This document shows, piece after piece, positions 38,121 through 46,768 of a DNA stretch of 64,000 bases; position 1 is the stretch's first letter, and every line of letters starts with the position of its first letter. The notes beneath the pieces were generated by a model. That model was given only the letters and a program-made list of their open reading frames with translations, had not been told where the DNA came from and did no database searches. A program made the position numbers and the translations under genes. This DNA comes from Arthrobacter beigongshangensis (GTDB taxonomy: Bacteria > Bacillota > Bacilli > Bacillales_A > Planococcaceae): assembly GCF_016820585.1 (NCBI RefSeq), contig NZ_JADHDX010000002.1, forward strand, positions 242,436-306,435, given 5' to 3'.

Positions 38121-38468
38121 ATGACAACTACATTACTAGCAACAGCCTATCAAGCAGTAGAAGATAAAAAAGGGGAAGACATCGTCGTTTTAAACATGGA
38201 AGGGGTATCGCTTATTGCGGACCAATTCATCATCTGCCATGCCAACTCAGAACGACAAGTCCAAGCTATAGCAAAAGAAGTAGCCGATAAGGCGTCAGAA
38301 AATGGTTATATAGTCAAAAGAATTGAAGGAATGGACCTAGCAAGATGGGTGCTCGTCGATCTTGGCGACGTTGTGGTTCATGTATTCCATCGCGATGAGC
38401 GTGGTTACTACAACCTTGAAAAGCTTTGGGGAGATGCTCCGTTGCTTGATATGGCTGAAGGAAAATGA
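38121..38468 (+). CDS. rsfS: Ribosomal silencing factor RsfS
   Basis: 115 residues. Family motifs VLNMEGVSLIADQFIICHA, then RIEGMDLARWVLVDLGDVVVHVF and YYNLEKLWGDAP. It binds ribosomal protein uL14 and blocks 30S-50S joining in starvation. Its stop overlaps the yqeM start (ATGA). Confidence 0.96.
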   Translation: MTTTLLATAYQAVEDKKGEDIVVLNMEGVSLIADQFIICHANSERQVQAIAKEVADKASENGYIVKRIEGMDLARWVLVDLGDVVVHVFHRDERGYYNLEKLWGDAPLLDMAEGK

Positions 38469-39205
38469 CTCAGTCCTATATTGAATTTGCCACTGTCTAT
38501 GATGAGCTCATGACGGACATTCCCTATGATGCATACGTTGACCTACTTGACGAAGCTATGGGGGGAATTGCGGGTAAACGAGTGCTGGATATCGGATGTG
38601 GAACGGGATTATTATCCATGAAACTTGCGAAGCAAGGTGCCCAAGTCACAGGAATTGACCTTTCTGCCGATATGCTTGCAGTAGCAGAGGAACGGGCAAA
38701 GGCACTTTCCTTGCCCGTTCAATTTATCCAACAACCGATGCAACAGTTAAGTGGCTTCGAAGGATTTGATTTAGCTGTTATTGCAATAGATTCACTCAAC
38801 TATTTGGCCTGCCAAACAGATGTACAAGCAACGTTTCAACATATTTATGCATCTCTTTCTGTAGGTGGGGCATTGGTATTTGACGTCCATTCTACGTTTA
38901 AAACAGATGTGATCTTCATGGAAGGTCCTTTTACGTTTGATGATGGTCGAATTGCATACATATGGGAAACGGAAGAGGGAGACCATCCTCACTCTGTTGA
39001 TTCCGAACTCGCTTTTTTTGTTCAAAAAGCGAATGGTTTGTATAGCCGTTTTGATGAAGTACATAGCCAACGAACATTTGAAGTACATGAGTATGTGGAC
39101 ATGCTTATGGAAGCTGGTTTTTCAGTTGAGCGCATTTTTGCAGATTGGGAAGAAGAGCCACCGCATGAAGAAAGTGAACGAATATTTTTTCAAGTGCGTA
39201 AATAA
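38465..39205 (+). CDS. yqeM: SAM-dependent methyltransferase YqeM
   Basis: 246 residues, class I Rossmann methyltransferase: DIGCGTGLLSMKLA (motif I, near residue 43), GIDLSADML, then IAIDSLNYL. Substrate unknown. It overlaps rsfS by four bases and closes the yqeG operon before the com genes. The comER gene that sits here in B. subtilis is absent. Confidence 0.92.
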   Translation: MTQSYIEFATVYDELMTDIPYDAYVDLLDEAMGGIAGKRVLDIGCGTGLLSMKLAKQGAQVTGIDLSADMLAVAEERAKALSLPVQFIQQPMQQLSGFEGFDLAVIAIDSLNYLACQTDVQATFQHIYASLSVGGALVFDVHSTFKTDVIFMEGPFTFDDGRIAYIWETEEGDHPHSVDSELAFFVQKANGLYSRFDEVHSQRTFEVHEYVDMLMEAGFSVERIFADWEEEPPHEESERIFFQVRK

Positions 39206-39224
39206 GCCTGTGGAGCATTGATTT

Positions 39225-39932
39225 ATGGAGTTCATTCCAATATACTGGAGTGGACTCCATATGGATGCTTCTGAAGAAAGGGTGAACGCACTGTTTCTTT
39301 CGTTTGTATCTAGTAAATGGCGTAAAATCATAACCCCAATTGCAGCCATCGCTGTCATTTCCGCTTTACTGTTCCTCCCCAAAGGACAGGCTGACAACAA
39401 TTCGTTTGTCATGAGCGAACAAAACCCATTCCCTGAATTAATAGAGCAACCTAGCGAGGAAGAAATTGAAACAATTGAGGCCGTTGTTCCAGTAGTTATC
39501 ATTGTTGATGTAAAAGGTGCCGTTTTGTATCCTGGTGTCTATTCAATGCAGCAAGAAGATCGTGTAATTGACGCAATCCGCGCAGCGGGTGGTTATTTAC
39601 CAAATGCTGATTCTCGGTTGTTGAATCATGCGATGAAAGTAGTCGATGAATTAGTCATTTATGTACCCGTCGAAGGTGAGGAACCGCTCAATCACGCGAC
39701 AAGTCCTTTAATTGGAACGGTTGCGCCGCAAGATGACGGAAAAATCAATATAAATACCGCGGATGCAGAGCAGTTGATGACGATACCGGGCATTGGTCCA
39801 TCGAAAGCGGCAGCGATTATTCAATATCGAGAAGAGCAAGGGCTGTTTAAAATGCCCGAATCGTTAATGGATGTCTCGGGTATTGGCCAAAAAACATTCG
39901 AGAAGTTGGCGCCTTTGGTGACGGTGAACTGA
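39225..39932 (+). CDS. comEA: Competence DNA receptor ComEA
   Basis: 235 residues from ATG 39225 (TGGAG 9 bases upstream); ATG 39261 is a comparable alternative giving 223. One membrane helix (~35-51), then an acidic linker, a SLBB-like domain (~88-145, VIIVDVKGAVLYPGVYSM) and a C-terminal helix-hairpin-helix pair (~165-235) with INTADAEQLMTIPGIGPSKA. It binds incoming dsDNA at the outer membrane face during transformation. Confidence 0.95.
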   Translation: MEFIPIYWSGLHMDASEERVNALFLSFVSSKWRKIITPIAAIAVISALLFLPKGQADNNSFVMSEQNPFPELIEQPSEEEIETIEAVVPVVIIVDVKGAVLYPGVYSMQQEDRVIDAIRAAGGYLPNADSRLLNHAMKVVDELVIYVPVEGEEPLNHATSPLIGTVAPQDDGKININTADAEQLMTIPGIGPSKAAAIIQYREEQGLFKMPESLMDVSGIGQKTFEKLAPLVTVN

Positions 39933-39977
39933 AGTAGTATTGGAAATTGATAAAATGAAAAAAGTGGAGGCAATCAT

Positions 39978-40538
39978 ATGGAGCGAATTACATGGGATCA
40001 GTTTTTCATGGCACAATGCCATCTTTTGGCAGTGAGAAGCACATGCACGAGGCTTGCAGTTGGAGCAACAATTGTACGAGATAATCGAATTGTGGCGGGT
40101 GGCTATAACGGCTCTATTTCGGGCGGTGACCATTGTATTGATCATGGCTGCTATGTTGTGGATAACCATTGTATTCGAACGATTCACGCGGAGATGAACG
40201 CATTGTTACAATGCTCTAAATATGGAATCCCTGTTGCAGGTTCGACGTTGTATGTCACGCATTTTCCATGTTTACAGTGTTCGAAAGCGATTATCCAAGC
40301 AGGTATTCGGCAAGTGATTTATTCGACAGATTATCGAAATAATGACTATGCTATTAAACTATTTGCTCAATCAGGAGTGGCTGTTCAGCATATTCCGTTT
40401 GAGGACAAGCAGGTTGATTTTACTAGCGAAAGTAAGCTGGAGCTATTCAACGAACTGTTGCACAAAATGCAAGCGCTTGGAGTTGAGGATGATGAGCTTA
40501 TTCCTTACCAGCAAAGGGTTGATGACTTATTCGGCTAA
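39978..40538 (+). CDS. comEB: ComEB, dCMP-deaminase family protein
   Basis: 186 residues. Zinc-dependent deaminase motifs HAEMNAL (near residue 72) and PCLQCSKAI (near 96). It deaminates dCMP to dUMP. It lies between comEA and comEC as in B. subtilis, where it is not itself essential for transformation. AGTGGAGG upstream of the ATG. Confidence 0.95.
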   Translation: MERITWDQFFMAQCHLLAVRSTCTRLAVGATIVRDNRIVAGGYNGSISGGDHCIDHGCYVVDNHCIRTIHAEMNALLQCSKYGIPVAGSTLYVTHFPCLQCSKAIIQAGIRQVIYSTDYRNNDYAIKLFAQSGVAVQHIPFEDKQVDFTSESKLELFNELLHKMQALGVEDDELIPYQQRVDDLFG

Positions 40539-40549
40539 TCATTTCGCGT

Positions 40550-42829
40550 GTGCAGTTCATGTATATTGCCATACCGGTTGCCGTATCAGCATTCGCTGCA
40601 TACGGTCCGGTGTATCTATTGTTATGTAACCTACTCCTACTCCCCATCTTCTTGTGTAGAAAAGAAGATTTTCTCACTCCTATCCTCGCAGTTGCGGCTG
40701 CATTTCTTTCCTATTTTTATTTCACAACAACAATTCCTGTCATTGTAGAAGAAGGGCAAGATACGCTTTCCTTAACTTGGTCAGAAAATGTGAAAATTGA
40801 CGGTGGAAAAATGAAAGGCTTTGCTAAGACGGCTACTGGTCAAACGGTTTACGCCATTTATTCATTTTCAAACGAACAAGAAAAAATGCGTTTTCTTGCG
40901 GCGCCTATTTCTTCTATGGTGTTTACGATGACAGGTTCCTTTCAAGAAATCCCCATTCCGTCACATGATTATTCTTTTGATATGAGCAAGTATATGAAGA
41001 TGTATGGGGCATCAGGTGTCTTTGAATCGGACTCGATGCTTCGAGTTGAAAAGAGGCTCGGCATTGCCAGTCGACTTTCTGCGCAAAGAAATAAAGTGAA
41101 AAATCATATTGCAGCAACGTTCCCCAAACCCCTTCAAGTGGAGGCAGAGGCGCTGCTAATAGGCGATCGGAGCGGTATGGATGATGAGCTAGCTGCAAAT
41201 TACCGGACGCTTGGGATTACACATTTGTTTGCTATCTCGGGGCTACACGTTGGATTGCTTACTTTTTTGTTTCGCGGGGTATTACTCAGACTAACTGTAA
41301 GGAAGGAAACTGTAGATATGCTCCTTATCGCCCTGTTGCCTTTTTACGCGGTGATGGCAGGTGGAGCCCCTTCTGTTTGGCGTGCGGTGTCAGTGACGTT
41401 GCTCGTCCTTTTGGCAGCATCTGGGCGACTAAGAGTCAGGTTGGATGATGCACTTGCAATAAGTGCTATCGTTTTTATTATCTTTCAACCCTTTGTATTG
41501 TTTCAGCCTGGTTTTCAATTGTCTTATTTGGCGGCCTGCTCCCTCGTTTACTCATCAGCATTATTAGCAAGGGCCAAAACGGCGCTGGCAACATCGTTTT
41601 ATGTTACTTCTATTAGTCAGCTAGCACTTTACCCCGTGCTATTATTCCATTTTTATGAGCTGAGCTTATCATCTTTTGTCGTCAACCTTGTGTATGTTCC
41701 TTTGTATTCGATCATTATTTTACCAGCGAATATTCTGTTGCTTGCAATGACTTCAGTGTTTCCGAAGCTTGCGGATATAGTCTTTCTGCTCTATGTTCCT
41801 ATGAGAGAAAAGGTAGGTGATGTGACGAGCTGGCTTTCTTCGTTACCCTATCAATTATGGACACCAGGCAAACCGGATGCCTTGTGGGCATCCATAGCTG
41901 TAGCGGGTGTGCTGTGTTTTTTTATTTATTGTGAAAGAGGAACTTCTGTTTTTCGGGCATTGCCATTGGTCATCGTTCCGGCGGTTACCATGCAAATCAT
42001 TCCTTACACGGATAAAGCATTGCGGGTGACCTACCTCGATGTCGGGCAAGGGGATAGTATTGTTATTGAATTACCGCATCGTCGTGCTGTTTATGTCATT
42101 GACACAGGAGGTACGGTGACGTTTGGCGAGTCGAATTGGAAAACGCCGACAAAGCCGTTTGAAGTAGGAAGGAAAATTGTCGTGCCTTATTTAAAGGGGC
42201 GAGGAATTACGAAAATCGACAAACTGCTATTGACACATGCTGATACTGATCATATTGAAGGAGCGGACGAGGTGCTTGCAGATATGCGCGTACGCGAAAT
42301 TCATATTGCACCGGGGAGTAACAAGGAGTCGACTATGGATGAAGTAATGCGTCTCGCAATGGAGCAGCAGATTCCAATTTTTCAGATGAAGAAGGGAGTT
42401 TCGTGGAAGGAGGGCCAGGCTTCTTTTCATTATGTGGCACCAGCAAATCATGTGTATAAAGGCAATGATAGTTCACTTGTTTTGTATATGACGACGATAG
42501 GTCCATCATTTTTATTTACAGGAGATATGGAGAAAGAAGGAGAACAACAATTTTTGCGTCAGTTTGGACAAGCTGATTTTTCAAACTTTATCCTTAAGGC
42601 CGGACATCATGGCAGTCGGACGTCTAGTACAGAAGCATTCATTGGCGCAGTGAGACCAGAATTGACTGTTTTTTCAGTAGGTAAAAATAATCGCTACGGG
42701 CATCCGCATCCCGAAGTTGTCGAGACTTTTCGCGCATATGGACTACCTATGTTATCGACGGCTGAAGTAGGTTCAATTACTGTAACTGTGAAAAAAGAGC
42801 ATTATTTTATTTCGACAATGGCGCCATGA
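40550..42829 (+). CDS. comEC: Competence DNA-uptake channel ComEC/Rec2
   Basis: 759 residues from GTG 40550 (an in-frame ATG follows at 40559; neither has a clear ribosome site, so coupling to comEB is likely). Two N-terminal helices lead to an OB-like loop, then the multi-helix Competence domain (~200-480, with HLFAISGLHVGLLTFLFRG), then a C-terminal metallo-beta-lactamase-like domain (LDVGQGDSIVIE, LLTHADTDHIEGADE, LKAGHHGSRTSS). It transports single-stranded DNA across the membrane, and the C-terminal domain may degrade the non-transported strand. Confidence 0.96.
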   Translation: MQFMYIAIPVAVSAFAAYGPVYLLLCNLLLLPIFLCRKEDFLTPILAVAAAFLSYFYFTTTIPVIVEEGQDTLSLTWSENVKIDGGKMKGFAKTATGQTVYAIYSFSNEQEKMRFLAAPISSMVFTMTGSFQEIPIPSHDYSFDMSKYMKMYGASGVFESDSMLRVEKRLGIASRLSAQRNKVKNHIAATFPKPLQVEAEALLIGDRSGMDDELAANYRTLGITHLFAISGLHVGLLTFLFRGVLLRLTVRKETVDMLLIALLPFYAVMAGGAPSVWRAVSVTLLVLLAASGRLRVRLDDALAISAIVFIIFQPFVLFQPGFQLSYLAACSLVYSSALLARAKTALATSFYVTSISQLALYPVLLFHFYELSLSSFVVNLVYVPLYSIIILPANILLLAMTSVFPKLADIVFLLYVPMREKVGDVTSWLSSLPYQLWTPGKPDALWASIAVAGVLCFFIYCERGTSVFRALPLVIVPAVTMQIIPYTDKALRVTYLDVGQGDSIVIELPHRRAVYVIDTGGTVTFGESNWKTPTKPFEVGRKIVVPYLKGRGITKIDKLLLTHADTDHIEGADEVLADMRVREIHIAPGSNKESTMDEVMRLAMEQQIPIFQMKKGVSWKEGQASFHYVAPANHVYKGNDSSLVLYMTTIGPSFLFTGDMEKEGEQQFLRQFGQADFSNFILKAGHHGSRTSSTEAFIGAVRPELTVFSVGKNNRYGHPHPEVVETFRAYGLPMLSTAEVGSITVTVKKEHYFISTMAP

Positions 42830-42876
42830 AAAAATGACCTCGTTGCTCCATTGTGGAAGCGGCAAGGTCATTTTTT
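42829..42876. terminator. Terminator between comEC and yqzM
   Basis: AAAAAATGACCT pairs with AGGTCATTTTTT, with a second inner helix (GTTGCT/AGCGGC-like). It lies between converging genes and works in both directions. Confidence 0.87.
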
Positions 42877-42885
42877 AAAAGCCTA

Positions 42886-43020
42886 TTAACGTGCGACGAG
42901 ATCAATAATTGTAGCAACCGCAAAAATTACTGAGAAAGCTACAAAAGCTACTATGAAGCCCATACCTGAATCGATAGCATCATTACGTTTGGACTGTACG
43001 TCGTGTTCAAATTCGTTCAT
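42886..43020 (-). CDS. yqzM: YqzM family small membrane protein
   Basis: 44 residues from ATG 43020, with TAGGAGGTG upstream on the minus strand; longer upstream frames are ignored. The hydrophilic MNEFEHDVQSKRNDAIDSG is followed by one membrane helix (~19-40) and ends in VAR. It matches B. subtilis YqzM in length, sequence pattern and location after comEC. Function unknown. Confidence 0.9.
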   Translation of the reverse strand: MNEFEHDVQSKRNDAIDSGMGFIVAFVAFSVIFAVATIIDLVAR

Positions 43021-43182
43021 TGCTACACCTCCTAATTCCATTATAGTATAGATGATAGCGGACAAAAAATCCAGAGCAATCAAACTTTTGTCCATGTTCA
43101 ACTGCAAATGACACAAATTGTTCAACTTAATCAGCGGATGTCACGAATTTTAAGGGGAGTTTATTGCAGGCAGTCTCAGTTC

Positions 43183-43293
43183 GCGACGTCCTGTCGCACC
43201 TAGGAAGGATGTAGTTCAATCCATCCTCAGTGCATACCCGCATCCTGCGAGCACAATTCGAAACTTGGACACAATTACGCCGAGGCGTAATTG
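43183..43293. repeat. Hairpin-rich dispersed element upstream of holA
   Basis: Successive small inverted repeats: GCGAC-GTCCT-GTCGC (43183-43197), AGGATG/CATCCT (43206-43227), CGCA-TCC-TGCG (43239-43249) enclosed by GTGC/GCAC (43230, 43251), and a perfect 10-bp palindrome CAATTACGCC-GA-GGCGTAATTG (43272-43293). Two of the modules also occur, inverted in order and strand, at 24445-24490 before alaS. Confidence 0.72.
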
Positions 43294-43321
43294 ATACAGT
43301 TGATTTGCGTTGTAGTATAAT
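43291..43321 (+). promoter_or_regulatory. Putative holA promoter
   Basis: TTGATA (43291-43296), a 19-bp spacer, then a consensus TATAAT (43316-43321). The -35 overlaps the end of the hairpin element's palindrome. Confidence 0.5.
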
Positions 43322-43353
43322 CGAAAGAGATGAATGGTGAAGAGGTGAGGAAT

Positions 43354-44370
43354 GTGGCGTCAGCAATATGGAAAAAAATAGCCGCAGGGCAAATCGACTC
43401 GGTCTATCTACTAACGGGACTCGAGCAGCATATATTTGATTCGACGATTGCACGTCTGAAGAAGGCACTGCCTGACCTTGATGATGCGTCGGTTATTCGA
43501 TTTGATTTAGAGGAAACACCTATTGATACGGTTATTGAAGAAGCAGATACGTTACCGTTTCTTGAGGAAAAAAAACTAATTATCGCAGGTAATGCTTCTT
43601 TTTTAACTGGAAAAGATAAAGGCAAGGAGAAAGTGACCCATAATTTGGAGTTGCTTGAAGCGTGGCTAGCCAATCCGTCACCGACTGCAGTCGTTGTCTT
43701 TGTTGCACCTTATGAGAAATTGGATGCCAGGAAACGAATTTTGAAGAAAATGAAGGAACATGCAACAGTCATCGAAGCGTCACGTTTACAAGGTAATGAC
43801 CTGCTAACATGGGTTCAACAGGAGGCGGGGACGTACGGCGCGCGTATCGCTCCACAGAATGCGGAACTGCTTGTACAAATGGCGGGGGATAGTTTGCTGG
43901 CACTTTCTGCGGAGCTTGCTAAAATGGCCACTTATTTAAGTGGAGAGGGCGATATTACAGCAGAGGTCATCGAATCACTTGTGCCAAGAACGCCTGAGAT
44001 GGATGTTTTTCGATTGACGGATGCTTATGTTACGGGAAGAGTGGGGGATACGGTGTCGATTTACCATGACCTCTTGCGTAATGGTGAAGAGCCAATCATG
44101 TTGACCTCGTTAGTGGCAAGTCATATCCGCTTGATGATTCATGTTGGGTCACTGCGTAAAAAGGGCTACCAACAAAACCAAATCGCCCAAACGTTAAGTG
44201 TCCACCCTTATCGGGTAAAATTAATGATGGAAAACCGTAGTCTGCCGAGCGAAGGACGTCTGTTGCTAATTTTGGACAAGCTTGCGGCGATTGATTATAA
44301 ATTGAAATCAACAAGTGGTAAGAGGGAACGGCTATTGGAATTGTTTTTTATGGAGCCTTTGAGGAAATAG
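43354..44370 (+). CDS. holA: DNA polymerase III delta subunit HolA (YqeN)
   Basis: 338 residues from GTG 43354, shortly after GAGGTGAGG; an ATG at 43330 is upstream of that ribosome site. Clamp-loader fold: SVYLLTGLEQHIFDSTI, TLPFLEEKKLIIA, VVFVAPYEKLDARKRI, then the C-terminal collar NQIAQTLSVHPYRVK. It opens the beta clamp for loading. A terminator separates it from converging rpsT. Confidence 0.94.
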   Translation: MASAIWKKIAAGQIDSVYLLTGLEQHIFDSTIARLKKALPDLDDASVIRFDLEETPIDTVIEEADTLPFLEEKKLIIAGNASFLTGKDKGKEKVTHNLELLEAWLANPSPTAVVVFVAPYEKLDARKRILKKMKEHATVIEASRLQGNDLLTWVQQEAGTYGARIAPQNAELLVQMAGDSLLALSAELAKMATYLSGEGDITAEVIESLVPRTPEMDVFRLTDAYVTGRVGDTVSIYHDLLRNGEEPIMLTSLVASHIRLMIHVGSLRKKGYQQNQIAQTLSVHPYRVKLMMENRSLPSEGRLLLILDKLAAIDYKLKSTSGKRERLLELFFMEPLRK

Positions 44371-44384
44371 TAAATCATGAAAAA

Positions 44385-44412
44385 AAGACCTTCCTGAATT
44401 TAGGAAGGTCTT
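44385..44412. terminator. Terminator between holA and rpsT
   Basis: AAGACCTTCCT pairs perfectly with AGGAAGGTCTT. The A run before it (44380-44386) becomes a T run for rpsT on the minus strand; on the plus strand the T run is poor, so it mainly serves rpsT. Confidence 0.85.
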
Positions 44413-44419
44413 ATCTTTA

Positions 44420-44671
44420 TTAAAGTGCTTTTTTAGTAAGACGTGCTTTTTGACGTGATGCAGTGTTTTTATGGATAAGGCCTTTACGTGCAGCAGTGTC
44501 CATTTTTTTGATAGCATCTTTTAGAAGACCAGTAGCATCTTCAGTTTTAGCGTCAAGAGCAGCTTCAGCTTTGCGGACAGCAGTACGCATAGCGTGCTTT
44601 GTGTGTGAGTTCTGTTCGTTTGCAGCAGCGCTTTGTTTCACGCGTTTGATAGCAGATTTAATGTTTGGCAA
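44420..44671 (-). CDS. rpsT: 30S ribosomal protein S20
   Basis: 83 residues from TTG 44671, with GGAGGTGA upstream on the minus strand; B. subtilis rpsT also uses TTG as I recall. Lys/Arg-rich helical protein beginning MPNIKSAIKRVKQS and ending in GLIHKNTASRQKARL. It binds 16S rRNA early in 30S assembly. Confidence 0.96.
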   Translation of the reverse strand: MPNIKSAIKRVKQSAAANEQNSHTKHAMRTAVRKAEAALDAKTEDATGLLKDAIKKMDTAARKGLIHKNTASRQKARLTKKAL

Positions 44672-44836
44672 TTCATTCACCTCCAATTTCAGGTAAGGCA
44701 AGAGTGTTTCCACGAAGTTTCGGATATCTCTTTCGTAACAAGCATTATTTTAACAAACCACGAGTTAGATTGCAATAAAAAAACATAAAGAATATTTCCT
44801 TGACACATCGCACAAACTGGGATGTGAGGTGATTGG

Positions 44837-45874
44837 ATGGTAAAGTATGATTTTTTTCGGACAGATCTTCTAGATGAAAGTGAAGAAATGGTCCGACACA
44901 GGACAGCGGCGGAAAAAAATAAGCTGGAAGAAGCAAATGGTGTGACATTTGGTGAATCGAGATTGGGACGAGTTGTCGTTACGTCTGTAACCGTCGATGC
45001 AGAAGGAGAAAAAAGGATTGGCAAGAAAAAAGGAACATACATCACGTTGACAGTTCCTGCATTAACGCCAGATGACCATGACGGTATGAAAGACTTATCA
45101 CGCGTACTAATTGACAAGCTGGAAGAAATGCTTGTAAATCTGTCAACAATAAAAAAAGGAAAGGTTCTTTTCATTGGCCTCGGCAATCGGGATATAACAC
45201 CCGATGCGGTGGGTCCGATGACGATGGATCGTCTGCGCAATATCGTGTCGGATTATTATTCGGAGGATGGCAGTGAAGTCTTTGTCTATGCCCCCGGTGT
45301 GACCATCCAGACTGGTCTTGAAACAGCTGATTTTGTTAAAGCGGTTGCCACGGAAATAAAACCGGATGTCCTCATCGTCATTGATGCGCTAGCTGCCCGT
45401 AATAGCTCAAGATTATGTCGAACTATTCAGTTGACGAACACAGGTATTCACCCCGGCTCAGGAGTGGGGAATAGCCGAAAAGAAATATCGGAGGATACGC
45501 TCGGATTACCTGTCATAGCAATTGGGATTCCAACAGTTGTCGATGGTCCTGTTTTGATTGCAGATGCGATTGATACGATGTTTGGTTATATTGCTTCTAA
45601 GATTAATGAAAAGGACAGTCCTTCATCACGGCTATCCGTAACGCCATGGCTGCATACTGAAAATAAGGATGCCGACCGTTCTAATTTGCTACCGATTTTT
45701 GGTGATTGGGCTTCATGGCCGCATGAAGATCGTATTCAATTATTTGAGGAAGTGTTGACGAACCATGAGTTGCGGACGTTCATTTCTCCAAAAGAGATTG
45801 ACGCATGGGTTTCTATTTATGCAGATACGCTTTCTGATTCGTTAGCGTCCTGGTTGTCTGATCTGAAAAAATAG
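44837..45874 (+). CDS. gpr: Germination protease GPR
   Basis: 345 residues, slightly shorter than B. subtilis GPR (~368). A propeptide region with the usual RTDLL-type processing segment lies at residues 8-14, then the hydrogenase-maturation-like protease fold: VLFIGLGNRDITPDAVGP (near residue 113), YAPGVTIQTGLETADF, LIVIDALAARNSSRL and GVGNSRKEISEDTLG. It degrades small acid-soluble spore proteins during germination. Divergent from rpsT and 28 bases from spoIIP-adjacent sequence; made in the forespore in Bacillus (sigma-G). Confidence 0.94.
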   Translation: MVKYDFFRTDLLDESEEMVRHRTAAEKNKLEEANGVTFGESRLGRVVVTSVTVDAEGEKRIGKKKGTYITLTVPALTPDDHDGMKDLSRVLIDKLEEMLVNLSTIKKGKVLFIGLGNRDITPDAVGPMTMDRLRNIVSDYYSEDGSEVFVYAPGVTIQTGLETADFVKAVATEIKPDVLIVIDALAARNSSRLCRTIQLTNTGIHPGSGVGNSRKEISEDTLGLPVIAIGIPTVVDGPVLIADAIDTMFGYIASKINEKDSPSSRLSVTPWLHTENKDADRSNLLPIFGDWASWPHEDRIQLFEEVLTNHELRTFISPKEIDAWVSIYADTLSDSLASWLSDLKK

Positions 45875-45923
45875 GTATGAGGTCGTTTTCCAACGCATAT
45901 AGTTGGAGACGGAGGGATGCCAA

Positions 45924-46712
45924 GTGAAAAAGACATCGCTAATTTGGGGCACACTAATACTCGTTCTCTTCCTGTTTCCCGTTGCTATCAATTTGTTGCC
46001 AAGTGGGCAAACAGCTAAGACGTCAAAGCTTGTAAAAGACACAACGTATATGGTCTATGCAGCCAATATTCTTGAAGAGGATATAATAGCGAAGAATCCA
46101 GGGAAGGCACTTCTGTATTTCACACATTCAAATGAGGCTTATGAGCCCGTTACACAGGCGAAAAATGGAGTGATTGCCGTTTCTCATCAAACTGAAAATA
46201 TTACGAAGTTTGGTGAAAAGTTAAAGACACAACTCGAATTCAATGGTGTGGAAACAGATGCTATCTTTACGAATGTGCCTCATACAGGAGCTTACAGGTC
46301 TATTCGCCCACATGTGAAAAAACAACTCCAGAAAAAAAACTATGATCTTATCATCGATCTTCATAGGGATGATCTAAAAAAGGATCGAACGACTATTGTC
46401 CATAATGAAGAGGAATATGCAAAAGTAGCCTTTGTTATCGGTATGGAGCATCCGAATTTTGAACGTAATCGTGCGAAAGCATTATTGTTGAAAAAAGAGA
46501 TGGAGCTGCTCGTACCGGGTATTACACGAGATCTTATCATGAAGCATGGACCCGGGGTTGACGGTAAGTATAATCAGGACCTTGACCCCTCACTGCTTGT
46601 TATTGAACTTGGAGGCATTGAAAACACGGAAGAGGAACTCAATCGCTCCGTTGCTGTCATCGCCAAGGCGGCGGCAACGGTTATAGAAAATTCTGCACGC
46701 GCTGAATATTGA
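45924..46712 (+). CDS. spoIIP: Stage II sporulation protein P, short form
   Basis: 262 residues from GTG 45924, about 8 bases after GGAGGG. One N-terminal membrane helix (~5-25), then the SpoIIP amidase/endopeptidase domain: [12 protein letters not shown] (near residue 73), [37 protein letters not shown] and a terminal [14 protein letters not shown]. With SpoIID and SpoIIM it hydrolyses septal peptidoglycan for engulfment. It is much shorter than B. subtilis SpoIIP (~400 residues as I recall), lacking most of the linker after the membrane helix. It follows gpr as in Bacillus. Confidence 0.93.
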   Translation: MKKTSLIWGTLILVLFLFPVAINLLPSGQTAKTSKLVKDTTYMVYAANILEEDIIAKNPGKALLYFTHSNEAYEPVTQAKNGVIAVSHQTENITKFGEKLKTQLEFNGVETDAIFTNVPHTGAYRSIRPHVKKQLQKKNYDLIIDLHRDDLKKDRTTIVHNEEEYAKVAFVIGMEHPNFERNRAKALLLKKEMELLVPGITRDLIMKHGPGVDGKYNQDLDPSLLVIELGGIENTEEELNRSVAVIAKAAATVIENSARAEY

Positions 46713-46737
46713 AGTCTGGGCCGTTCACTGCTATAAT
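46709..46737 (+). promoter_or_regulatory. Promoter of lepA
   Basis: TTGAAG (46709-46714), a 17-bp spacer, then TATAAT (46732-46737). The -35 overlaps the spoIIP stop codon and frees lepA from sporulation control. Confidence 0.75.
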
Positions 46738-46768
46738 TCATATAGCTAAAATAGGAGTGAACAATACG

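Noticed and set aside
44689-45240. 183-codon minus-strand frame across the gpr start
   Set aside because: Lies opposite gpr, Ser/Arg-rich shadow composition and no ribosome site; gpr motifs are unambiguous.
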